From NCBI RefSeq assembly GCF_051020955.1, contig NW_027477088.1, forward strand, positions 1-64,000: a stretch of 64,000 nucleotides of DNA. The letters are read 5' to 3'. Each line of letters begins with the position of its first letter. Within the stretch, counting starts at the first letter, position 1. Origin of the DNA: Megalopta genalis (taxonomy: Eukaryota; Arthropoda; Insecta; Hymenoptera; Halictidae). This document shows, one piece after another, positions 43,300-55,350 of this stretch. A program made the position numbers and the translations under genes. The notes under the pieces were generated by a model. The model saw only the letters and a list, made by a program, of their open reading frames with translations, made no database searches and was not told the DNA's origin.

Positions 43300-44035
43300 A
43301 AATAATCGAGTTAGCTTCGAATCCATGCGAAACATATGATGTAGCTTCAAATCAATGCGATGTAGAAGGTTTGGCTTCAGATCCATGCGAAACAAATGAT
43401 TTAGCTTCAAGTACTTGCGATATAAGTGATATAGCTTCAAATGCTGGTGAAATAAACGAGTTAACTTCAAATCAATGCGAAACACATGATATAGCTTCAA
43501 ATCAATGCGATGTAGAAGGTTTTGTTTCAAATCCATGCGAAACAAATAATTTAGCTTCAAATACTTGTCATATACATGATTTAGATTCAACTGCATGCGA
43601 AACTAACCAGTTAGCTTCAAAACCGAGCGAAACAAATGATTTAGCTTCAAATACTTGCGATATAAGTGATATAGCTTCAAATGCAGGCGAAGCAAATGAT
43701 GTAGCTTCAAATACCTGCGATATAAGTGATATATCTTCAAATTCTGGCGAAATAATCGAGTTAGCTTCAACTCCATGCGAAACCAATGATGTTGCTTCAA
43801 ATCAATGCGATGTTGAAGGTTTAACTTCAAATCCATGCGAAACAAATGATTTAGATTCAAATACTTGCGATATAAGTAATATAGCTTCAAATGCTGGCGA
43901 AATAATCCAGTTAGCTTCAAATCCAATTGAAACACATGATGTAGCTTCAAAACATTGCGATGTAGAAGGATTAGCTTCAAATCCATGAAAATCAAATGAT
44001 TTAGCTTCAAATACTTGCGATATAAGTGATATAGC
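43300..44035. repeat. Block shared with 50,465-51,200 (offset 7,165 bp)
   Basis: Both copies carry 'aagtacttgc', 'acttgtcatatacatg', 'aatacctgcg', 'gatatatcttc', 'aattctggc', 'ataatccag', 'ccaattgaaac' and 'aaacattgcg'. The offset is not a multiple of 30 because the small-indel stretch at 45.4-48.3 kb and a 29-bp monomer lie between them. Confidence 0.85.
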
Positions 44036-45364
44036 TTCAAATGCTGGCGAAATAAACGAGTTAGCTCCAAATCCATGCAAAACACATGATGTAGCTTCAA
44101 ATCAATGCGATGTAGATGGTTTAGAATCAAATCCATGCCAAACAAATGATTTAGCTTCAAATACTTGCGATATATATGATATAGCTTCAAATGCTTGCGC
44201 AATAGACGAGTTGGCTTCAAATGCATGCGAAACACATGATGTAGCTTCAAATCAATGCGATATATAATGTTTAGCTTCAAATCCATGCGAAACAAATGAT
44301 TTAGCTTCAAATACTTGCGATATAAGTGATATAGCTTCAAATGCTGACGAAATAAACGAGTTAGATTCAAATCCATGCGAAACACATGATGTAGCTTCAA
44401 ATCAATGCGATGTAGAAGGTTTAGCTTCAAATCCATGCGAATCAAATGATTTAGCTTCAAATACTTGCGATATAAGTGATATAGCTTCAAATGCAGGCGC
44501 AACGAACGCTTTAGCTTCAAATCCATGCGAATCACATAATTTAGCTTCAAATCAATGCGATGTAGAAGGTTTAGCTTCAAATCCATGCGAAACAAATGAT
44601 TTAGCTTCAAATAATTGCGATATAAGTGATATAGCTACAAATGCCGGCGAAATAAACGAGTTAGCTTCAAATCCATGCGAAACACTTGATGTAGCTTCAA
44701 ATCAATGCGATCTAGATTGCTTAGCTTCAAATCCATGCGAAACAAATGATTTAGCTTCAAATACTTCCGATATAAGTAATATAGCTTCAAATGCTGGCAA
44801 AATAATCGAATAGCTTCAAATCCAAGCGAAACACACGATGTAGCTTCAAATCAATGCGATGTAGAAGGAATAGCTTCAAATCCAGGCGAAACAAATGATG
44901 TAGCTTCAAATCAATGCGATGTAGATTGTTTAGCTTCAAATCCACGCGGAACAAATGATTTAGCTTCACATACTTGCGATATAAGTGATATAGCTTCAAA
45001 TGCTGGCGAAATAAACGAGTTACCTTCAAATCCATGCGAAACACATGACATAGCTTCAAATCAATGTGATGTAGAAGGTTTAGCTTCAAATCCATGCCAA
45101 ACGAATGATTTAGCTACAAATACTTGCGATATAAGTGACATAGCTTCAAATGCAGGCGAAACGAACGAGTTAGCTTCAAATCCATGCGAAACACATGATG
45201 TAGCTTCAAATCAATGCGATGTAGGAGGTTTAGCTTCAGATCCATGCGAAACACATGATGTAACTTCAAATCAATAGAATGTAGAAGGTTTGGCTTGAAA
45301 TCCATGTGAAACAAATGATATAGCTTCAAATTCATGCGATGTAGAAGGTTTAGCTTCAAATCCA

Positions 45365-48345
45365 TGCGAAGAAATGCTTTAGCTTCAAATATTTGCGATA
45401 TAAGTGATATAGCTACAAATGCTGGCGAAATAAACGGAGTTAGCTTCGAATCCATGCGAAACACATGATGTAGCTTCAAATCAATGCGATGTAGATTGTT
45501 TAGCTTCAAATCCACGCGGAACAAATGATTTAGCTTCACATACTTGCGATGTAAGTGATATAGCTTTCAAATGCTGGCGAAATAAACGAGTTACCTTCAA
45601 ATCCATGCGAAACACATGATATAGCTTCAAATCAATGCGATGTAGAAGGTTTAGCTTCAAATCCATGCCAAACAAATGATTTATATTCAAATGCTTGCGA
45701 TATAAGGGATATAGCTTCAAATGCTGGCGAAATAAACGAGTTAGCTTCAAATCATTCGAAACACATGATGTAGCTTCAAATCAATGCGATGTAGATTGTT
45801 TAGCTTCAAATCCATGCGAAACAAACGAGTTGGCTTCAAATCCATGCGAATCACATAATTTAGCTTCAAATTCATGCGAAACAAATGATTTAGCTTCAAA
45901 TACTTGCGATATAAGTGATATAGCTTCAAATGATGGCGAAATAAACGTGTTAGCTGAAAATCCATGCGAAACACATGATTTAGTTCAAATCAATGCGATG
46001 TAGCTGGTTTAGATTCAAATCCATGCGAACAAATGATTTAGCTTCAAATACTTGCGATATAAGTGATATAGCTTCAAAATGATGGCGAAATAAACGAGTT
46101 AGCAGAAAATCCATGCGAAACACATGATTTAGTTTCAAATCAATGCGATGTTGATGGTTTAGCTTCAAATTCATGCGAAACAAATGATATATCTTCAAAT
46201 ACTTGCGTTATAAGTGATATAGTTTCAAATGCTGACGAAATAATCGAGTTAACTTCAAATCAATGCGAAACACAAGATATAGCTTCAATCAATGCGATGT
46301 AGAAGGTTTTGTTTCAAATCATGCGAAACAAATGATTTAGCTTCAAATACTTGCGACATAAATAATAAAGCTTCAAATGCTGGCGAAATAATCTAGTTAG
46401 CTTTAAATCCAAGTGTAACACATGATGTAGCTTCAAACCATTGCGATGTAGAAGGATTAGCTTCAAATCCATGCGAATCAAATGATTTAGCTTCAAATAC
46501 TTGCGATATAAGTGATATAGCTTCAAATGCCTGGTGAAATAAACGAGTTAACTTCAAATCAATGCGAAACACATGATATAGCTTCAAATCAATGCGATGT
46601 AGAAGCTTTAGCTTCAAATCCATGCGACACAAATGATTTAGCTTCAAAGTACTTGCGATATAAGTGATATAGCTTCAAATGCTGGTGAAATAAACGAGTT
46701 AACTTCAAATCCATGCGAAACACTTGATGTAGCTTCAAATTCAATGCGATTTAGAAAGATTAGCTTCAAATCCATGCGAAACACATGATGTAGCTTCAAA
46801 TCAATGCGATGTATAATGTTAGCTTCAAATCCGTGCGAAACAAATGATTTAGCTTCAAATACTTGCGATATAAGTGATATAGCTACAAATGCTGGCGAAA
46901 TAAACGAGTTACCTTCAAATCCATGCGAAACACATGATGTAGCTACAAATCAATGCGATGTAGATTGTATAGATTCAAATCCATGCGAAACAAATGATTT
47001 AGCTTCAAATACTTGCGATATAAGTAATATAGCTTCAAATGCTGGCGAAATAATCGAGTTAGCTTCAATCCAAGCGAAACACATGATGTAGCTTCTAATC
47101 AATGCGGTGTAGATGGAATAGCATCAAATCAGGCGAAACAAATGATTTAGCTTCAAATACTTGTCAAACAAACGAGTTAGCTTCAAATGCATGCGAAACA
47201 CATGATTTAGCTTCAAATAAATGCGATGTAGAAAGTTTAGCTTTAAATCCATGCGAAACACATGATTAAGCTTCAAATGCATGCGATAACATGATTTAGG
47301 TTCAAATTCATGGCAAAAACATGGATCAGCTGAAAATTCATGCGAAGCACGTGATTTAGCTTCAAACTCATGCGATACAAATGATGTAGCTTCAAATACT
47401 TGCGATATAAGTGATATAGCTTCAAATGCTGGCGAAATAAACGAGTTAGCTTCAAATCCATTTGAAACACATGTTGTAGCTTCAAATCAATGCGATGTAT
47501 AATGTTTAGCTTCAAATCCGTGCGAAACAAATGATTTAGCTTCAAATACTTGCGATATAAGTGATATAGCTTCAAATGCTGGCGAAATAAACGAGTTACC
47601 TTCAAATCCATGCGAAACACATGATGTAGCTACAAATCAATGCGATGTAGATTGTATAGATTCAAATCCATGCGAAACAAATGATTTAGCTCAAATACTT
47701 GCGATATAAGTAATATAGCTTCAATGCTGTCGAAATAATCGAGTTAGCTTCAAAATCCAAGCGAAACACATGATGTAGCTTCTAATCAATGCGGTGTAGA
47801 TGGGAATAGCTTCAAATCCAGAGCGAAACAAATGATTTAGCTTCAAATACTTGTCAAACAAACGAGTAGCTTCAAATGCATGCGATAAACATGATTTAGG
47901 TTCAAATTCATGGCAAAAACATGGATCAGCTGAAAATTCATAGCGAAGCACGTGATTTAGCTTCAAACTCATGCGATACAAATGATGTAGCTTCAAATAC
48001 TTGCGATATAAGTGATATAGCTTCAAATGCTGGCAAATAAACGAGTTAGCTTCAAATCCATTTGAAACACATGATGTAGCTTCAAATCAATGCGATATAT
48101 AATGTTTAGCTTCAAATCCATGCGAAACAAATGATTTAGCTTCAAATACTTGCGATATAAGTGATATAGTTTCAAATGCTGGCGAAATAAACGGGTTAGC
48201 TTCAAAATCCATTCGAAACACATGATGTAGCTCCAAATCAATGCGATGTAGATTGCTTAGCTTCAAATCCAGGGCGAACAAATGAGTTTAGCTTCAAAAT
48301 ATTTCCGATCTACGTAATATCGCTAAATGATGGCGAAATAATCGA
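45365..48345. other. Cluster of about 30 single-base indels, probable sequencing or assembly error
   Basis: The 30-bp phase breaks here far more often than elsewhere. Examples: 'gcgaagaaatg' at 45,370 (-1), 'acggagtt' at 45,436 (+1), 'gctttcaaat' at 45,566 (+1), 'tagttcaaat' at 45,984 (-1), 'gcgaacaaa' at 46,029 (-1), 'ttcaaaatgatgg' at 46,078 (+1), 'cttcaatcaatg' at 46,287 (-1), 'aatgcctgg' at 46,531 (+1), 'ataatgttagc' at 46,820 (-1), 'gataacatg' at 47,288 (-1), 'gatgggaatag' at 47,802 (+1) and a jumble at 48,270-48,335. Many fall in runs of two or three equal bases. None is shared with the matching copies elsewhere, so they are private and unlikely to be inherited. Confidence 0.85.
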
Positions 48346-49815
48346 ATAGCTTCAAATCCAAGCGAAACACATGATGTAGCTTCAAATCAATGTGATGTAG
48401 AAGGAATAGCTTCAAATCCAGGCGAAACAAATGATTTAGCTTCAAATACTTGTCAAACAAGCGATTTAACTTCAAATCCATGCGAAACACTTGATGTAGC
48501 TTCAAATCAATGCGATGTAGAAAGATTAGCTTCAAATCCATGCGAAACACATGATATAGCTTCAAATCAATGCGATGTATAATGTTTAGCTTCAAATCCG
48601 TGCGAAACAAATGATTTAGCTTCAAATACTTGCGATATAATTGATATAGCATCAAATGCTAGCGAAATAAACGAGTCACCTTCAAATCCACGCGAAACAA
48701 ATGATTTAGCTTCAAATACTTGCGATATAAGTGATATAGTTTCAAATGCTGGCGAAATAATCGAGTTAGCTACAAATCCATGCGAAACATATGATGTAGC
48801 TTCAAATCAATGCGATGTAGATTGCTTAGCTTCAAATCCATGCGAAACAAATGACTTAGCTTCAAATACTTGCGATATAAGTGATATAGCTTCAAATGCA
48901 GGCGAAATAAACGATTTAGCTTCAAATCCATGGGGAACATATGATGTAGCTTCAAATCAATGCAATGTGTAAGGTTTAGCTTCAAATGAATGCGATGTAT
49001 AAGGTTTAGCTTCAAATCCATGCGAAACAAATGATTTAGCTTCAAATACTTGCGATATAAGTGATATAGCTTCAAATGATGGCGAAATAAACGAGTTAGC
49101 AGAAAATCCATGCGAAACACATGATTTAGTTTCAAATCAATGCGATGTTGATGGTTTAGCTTCAAATCCACGCGAAACAAATGATTTAGCTTCAAATACT
49201 TGCGGTATAAGTGATATAGTTTGAAATGCTGACGAAATAATCGAGTTAGCTTCAAATCCATGAGAAACATATGATGTAGATTCAAATCAATGCGATGTAG
49301 AAGGTTTGGCTTCAGATCCATGCGAATCACATAATTTAGCTTCAAATTTATGCGAAACACATGGTTTAGCTTCAAATCAATGCGATGTATAATGTTTAGC
49401 TTCAAATCCGTGCGAAACAAATGATTTAGCTTCAAATACTTGCGATATAATTGATATAGCATCAAATGCTAGCGAAATAAACGAGTCACCTTCAAATCCA
49501 CGCGAAACAAATGATTTAGCTTCAAATACTTGCGATATAAGTGATATAGTTTCAAATGCTGGCGAAATAATCGAGTTAGCTTCAAATCCATGCGAAACAT
49601 ATGATGTAGCTTCAAATCAATGCGATGTAGATTGTTTAGCTTCAAATCCATGCGAAACAAATGATTTAGCTTCAAATACTTGCGATATAAGTGATATAGC
49701 TACAAATGCCGGCGAAATAAACGAGTTAGCTTCAAATCAATGCGAAACACATGATGTAGCTTCAAATCAATGCGATATATAATGTTTAGCTTCAAATCCA
49801 TGCGAAACAAATGAT

Positions 49816-51756
49816 TTGGCTTCAAATACTTGCGATATAAGTGATATAGTTTCATGTGCTGGCGAAATATACGAGTTAGCTTCAAATCCATTCGAAACAC
49901 ATGATGTAGCTTCAAATCAATGCGATGTAGATTGCTTAGCTTCAAATCCATGCGAAACAAATGATTTAGCTTCAAATACTTGCGATATAATTGATATAGC
50001 ATCAAATGCTAGCGAAATAAACGAGTCACCTTCAAATCCATGCGAAACACATGATGTAGCTTCAAATCAATGCGCTGTAGAAGGATTAGCTTCAAATCCA
50101 TGCGAATCGAATGGTTTAGCTTCAAATACTTGCGATATAATTGATATTGCGTCAAATACAGACGGAACGAACGAGTTAGTTTCAAGACCATGCGAAACAC
50201 ATGATGTAGCTTCAAATCAATGCGATGTAGAAGGATTAGCTTCAAATCCATGCGAATCGAATGGTTTAGCTTCAAATACTTGCGATATAATTGATATTGC
50301 GTCACATGCAGACGGAACGAACGAGTTAGTTTCAAGTCCATGCGAAACACATGATGTAGCATCAAATCAATGCTATGTTGGAGGTTTTGCTTCAAATCCA
50401 CGCGAAACAAATGATTTAGCTTCAAATACTTGCGATATAAGTGATATAGTTTCAAATGCTGGCGAAATAAGCGAGTTAGCTTCGAATCCATGCGAAACAT
50501 ATGATGTAGCTTCAAATCAATGCGATGTAGAAGGTTTGGCTTCAGATCCATGCGAAACAAATGATTTAGCTTCAAGTACTTACGATATAAGTGATATTGC
50601 TTCAAATGCGGGTGAAATAAACGAGTTAACTTCAAATCAATGCGAAACACATGACATAGCTTCAAATCAATGCGATGTAGAAGGTTTTGTTTCAAATCCA
50701 TGCGAAACAAATAATTTAGCTTCAAATACTTGTCATATACATGATTTAGATTCAACTGCATGCGAAACTAACGAGTTAGCTTCAAATCCGAGCGAAACAA
50801 ATCATTTAGCTTCAAATACTTGCGATATAAGTGATATAGCTTCAAATGCAGGCGAAACAAATGATGTAGCTTCAAATACCTGCGATATAAGTGATATATC
50901 TTCAAATTCTGGCGAAATAATCGAGTTAGCTTCAACTCCATGCGAAACCAATGATGTAGCTTCAAATCAATGCGATGTTGAAGGTTTAACTTCAAATCCA
51001 TGCGAAACAAATGATTTAGATTCAAATACTTGCGATATAAGTAATATTGCTTCAAATGCTGGCGAAATAATCCAGTTAGCTTCAAATCCAATTGAAACAC
51101 ATGATGTAGCTTCAAAACATTGCGATGTAGAAGGATTGGCTTCAAATCCATGCGAATCAAATGATTTAGCTTCAAATACTTGCGATATAAGTGATATAGC
51201 TTCAAATGCTTGTGAAATAAACAAGTTAACTTCAAATCAATGCGAAACACATGATATAGCTTCAAATCAATGCGATGTAGAAGGATTGGCTTCAAATCCA
51301 TGCGAATCAAATGGTTTAGCTTCAAATACTTGCGATATAATTGATATTGCGTCACATACAGACGGAACGAACGAGTTAGTTTCAAGTCCATGCGAAACAC
51401 ATGATGTAGCATCAAATCAATGCTATGTTGGAGGTTTTGCTTCAAATCCACGCGAAACAAATGATTTAGCTTCAAGTACTTGCGATATAAGTGATATAGC
51501 TTCAAATGCTGGTGAAATAAACGAGTTAGCTTCAAATCAACGCGAAACACTTGATATAGCTTCAAATCAATGCGATGTAGAAGGTTTAGCTTCAAATCCA
51601 TGCGACACAAATGATTTAGCTTCAAGTACTTGCGATATAAGTGATATAGCTTCAAATGCTGGCGAAATAAACGAGTTAGCTCCAAATCCATGCGAAACAC
51701 ATGATGTAGCTTCAAATCAATGCGATGTAGATGGTTTAGAATCAAATCCATGCTAA
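49816..51756 (+). other. Longest plus-strand open frame (646 codons), judged non-coding
   Basis: The frame is a chain of decapeptides of the form ASNxCxxxxL. It starts at an ATG made by a single change (tta to ttg before gct) and ends at TAA in 'ccatgctaaac', a C-monomer variant. A fixed Cys sits in four of five decapeptides. I find no signal peptide, membrane segment or non-repeat domain. Long minus-strand frames cover much of the same bases (50,009-50,761 and 50,768-51,925). Substitutions of the gct codon across the array (gtt, gat, act, tct, cct, ggt) are mostly amino-acid changing. Coding function is unlikely but not excluded. Confidence 0.2.
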
Positions 51757-53490
51757 ACAAATGATTTAGCTTCAAATACTTGCGATATATATGATATAGC
51801 TTCAAATGCTTGCGCAATAGACGAGTTGGCTTCAAATGCATGCGAAACACATGATGTAGCATCAAATCAATGCGATGTAGAAGGTTTAGCTTCAAATCCA
51901 TGCGAATCAAATGATTTAGCTTCAAATACTTGCGCTATAAGTGATATAGCTTCAAATGCAGGCGCAACGAACGCATTAGCTTCAAATCCATGCGAATCAC
52001 ATAATTTAGCTTCAAACCAATTCGATGTAGAAGGTTTAGCTTCAAATCCATGCGAAACAAATGATTTAGCTTCAAATACTTGCGATATAAGTGATATAGC
52101 TACAAATGCCGGCGAAATAAACGAGTTAGCTTCAAATCCATGCGAAACACATGATGTAGCTTCAAATCAATGCGTTGTAGATTGTTTAGCTTCAAATCCA
52201 CGCGGAACAAATGATTTAGATTCAAATACTAGCGATATAAGTAATATAGCTTCAAATGCTGGCGAAACAACCGAGTTAGCTTCAAATGCATGCGAAACAC
52301 ATGATGTAGCATCAAATCAATGCGATGTAGAAGGTTTAGCTTCAAATCCATGCGAATCAAATGATTTAGCTTCAAATACTTGCGATATAAGTGATATAGC
52401 TTCAAATGCAGGCGCAACGAACGCATTAGCTTCAAATCCATGCGAATCACATAATTTAGCTTCAAACCAATTCGATGTAGAAGGTTTAGCTTCAAATCCA
52501 TGCGAAACAAATGATTTAGCTTCAAATACTTGCGATATATGTGATATAGCTTCAAATGCTGGCGAAATAAACGAGTTACCTTCAAATCCATGCGAAACAC
52601 ATGATGTAGCTTCAAATCAATGCGATGTAGATTGTTTAGCTTCAAATCCATGCGGAACAATCGATTTTTCTTCAAATACTTGCGATATATGTGATATAGC
52701 TTCAAATGCTGGCGAAATAAACGAGTTACCTTCAAATCCATGCGAAACACATGATGTAGCTTCAAATCAATGCGATGTAGATTGTTTAGCTTCAAATCCA
52801 TGCGGAACAATCGATTTAGCTTGAAATACTTGCGATATATGTGATATAGCTTCAAATGCAGGCGAAATAAACGATTTAGCTTCAAATCCATGGGGAACAT
52901 ATGATGTAGCTTCAAATCAATGCAATGTGTAAGGTTTAGCTTCAAATGAATGCGATGTATAAGGTTTAGCTTCAAATCCATGCGAAACAAATGATTTAGC
53001 TTCAAATACTTGCGATATAAGTGATATAGCTTCAAATGATGGCGAAATAACCGAGTTAGCTGAAAATCCATGCGAAACACATGATTTAGTTTCAAATCAA
53101 TGCGATGTTGATGGTTTAGCTTCATATCCATGCGAAAGAAATGCTTTAGCTTCAAATACTTGCGATATAAGTGATATAGCTTCAAATTCTGGCAAAATAA
53201 TCGAGTTAGCTTCACCTCCATGCGAAACCAATGATGTAGCTTCCAGTCAATGCGATGTAGAAGGTTTGGCTTCAGATCCATGGGAAACAAATGATTTGGC
53301 TTCAATTCAATGCGATGTTGAAGGTTTAACTTCAAATCCATGTGTAGCATGCGATTTAACTTCAAATGCTTGCGATATAAGTTGTCTAGCATCAAATGCA
53401 GGCGAAACAAATGATGTAGCTTCAAATCAATGCGATGTTGAACGTTTTACTTCAAGTCCATGTGTAGCAAGCGACTTAACTTCAAATACT
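51631..53490. repeat. 1,860-bp tandem duplication, copy 1
   Basis: This stretch is followed directly by a copy at 53,491-55,350, and identity runs on to about 55,397. I noticed no difference between them on reading block by block. The offset is 62 monomers. Inside, 51,841-52,080 is itself repeated at 52,291-52,530 (offset 450). Shared markers include 'aatgcttgcgc', 'gacgagttggc', 'gcgctataag', 'gcgcaacgaacgc' and 'aaaccaattcg'. Confidence 0.93.
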
Positions 53491-55350
53491 TGCGATATAA
53501 GTGATATAGCTTCAAATGCTGGCGAAATAAACGAGTTAGCTCCAAATCCATGCGAAACACATGATGTAGCTTCAAATCAATGCGATGTAGATGGTTTAGA
53601 ATCAAATCCATGCTAAACAAATGATTTAGCTTCAAATACTTGCGATATATATGATATAGCTTCAAATGCTTGCGCAATAGACGAGTTGGCTTCAAATGCA
53701 TGCGAAACACATGATGTAGCATCAAATCAATGCGATGTAGAAGGTTTAGCTTCAAATCCATGCGAATCAAATGATTTAGCTTCAAATACTTGCGCTATAA
53801 GTGATATAGCTTCAAATGCAGGCGCAACGAACGCATTAGCTTCAAATCCATGCGAATCACATAATTTAGCTTCAAACCAATTCGATGTAGAAGGTTTAGC
53901 TTCAAATCCATGCGAAACAAATGATTTAGCTTCAAATACTTGCGATATAAGTGATATAGCTACAAATGCCGGCGAAATAAACGAGTTAGCTTCAAATCCA
54001 TGCGAAACACATGATGTAGCTTCAAATCAATGCGTTGTAGATTGTTTAGCTTCAAATCCACGCGGAACAAATGATTTAGATTCAAATACTAGCGATATAA
54101 GTAATATAGCTTCAAATGCTGGCGAAACAACCGAGTTAGCTTCAAATGCATGCGAAACACATGATGTAGCATCAAATCAATGCGATGTAGAAGGTTTAGC
54201 TTCAAATCCATGCGAATCAAATGATTTAGCTTCAAATACTTGCGATATAAGTGATATAGCTTCAAATGCAGGCGCAACGAACGCATTAGCTTCAAATCCA
54301 TGCGAATCACATAATTTAGCTTCAAACCAATTCGATGTAGAAGGTTTAGCTTCAAATCCATGCGAAACAAATGATTTAGCTTCAAATACTTGCGATATAT
54401 GTGATATAGCTTCAAATGCTGGCGAAATAAACGAGTTACCTTCAAATCCATGCGAAACACATGATGTAGCTTCAAATCAATGCGATGTAGATTGTTTAGC
54501 TTCAAATCCATGCGGAACAATCGATTTTTCTTCAAATACTTGCGATATATGTGATATAGCTTCAAATGCTGGCGAAATAAACGAGTTACCTTCAAATCCA
54601 TGCGAAACACATGATGTAGCTTCAAATCAATGCGATGTAGATTGTTTAGCTTCAAATCCATGCGGAACAATCGATTTAGCTTGAAATACTTGCGATATAT
54701 GTGATATAGCTTCAAATGCAGGCGAAATAAACGATTTAGCTTCAAATCCATGGGGAACATATGATGTAGCTTCAAATCAATGCAATGTGTAAGGTTTAGC
54801 TTCAAATGAATGCGATGTATAAGGTTTAGCTTCAAATCCATGCGAAACAAATGATTTAGCTTCAAATACTTGCGATATAAGTGATATAGCTTCAAATGAT
54901 GGCGAAATAACCGAGTTAGCTGAAAATCCATGCGAAACACATGATTTAGTTTCAAATCAATGCGATGTTGATGGTTTAGCTTCATATCCATGCGAAAGAA
55001 ATGCTTTAGCTTCAAATACTTGCGATATAAGTGATATAGCTTCAAATTCTGGCAAAATAATCGAGTTAGCTTCACCTCCATGCGAAACCAATGATGTAGC
55101 TTCCAGTCAATGCGATGTAGAAGGTTTGGCTTCAGATCCATGGGAAACAAATGATTTGGCTTCAATTCAATGCGATGTTGAAGGTTTAACTTCAAATCCA
55201 TGTGTAGCATGCGATTTAACTTCAAATGCTTGCGATATAAGTTGTCTAGCATCAAATGCAGGCGAAACAAATGATGTAGCTTCAAATCAATGCGATGTTG
55301 AACGTTTTACTTCAAGTCCATGTGTAGCAAGCGACTTAACTTCAAATACT
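53491..55350. repeat. 1,860-bp tandem duplication, copy 2
   Basis: This copy appears identical to 51,631-53,490. At the right end it leaves the duplicate at about 55,398, where 'cgagttacc' stands for 'cgagttagctcc', and passes into the 4.4-kb unit. Perfect identity among otherwise drifting repeats means either a very recent exchange or an assembly artefact. Confidence 0.92.
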
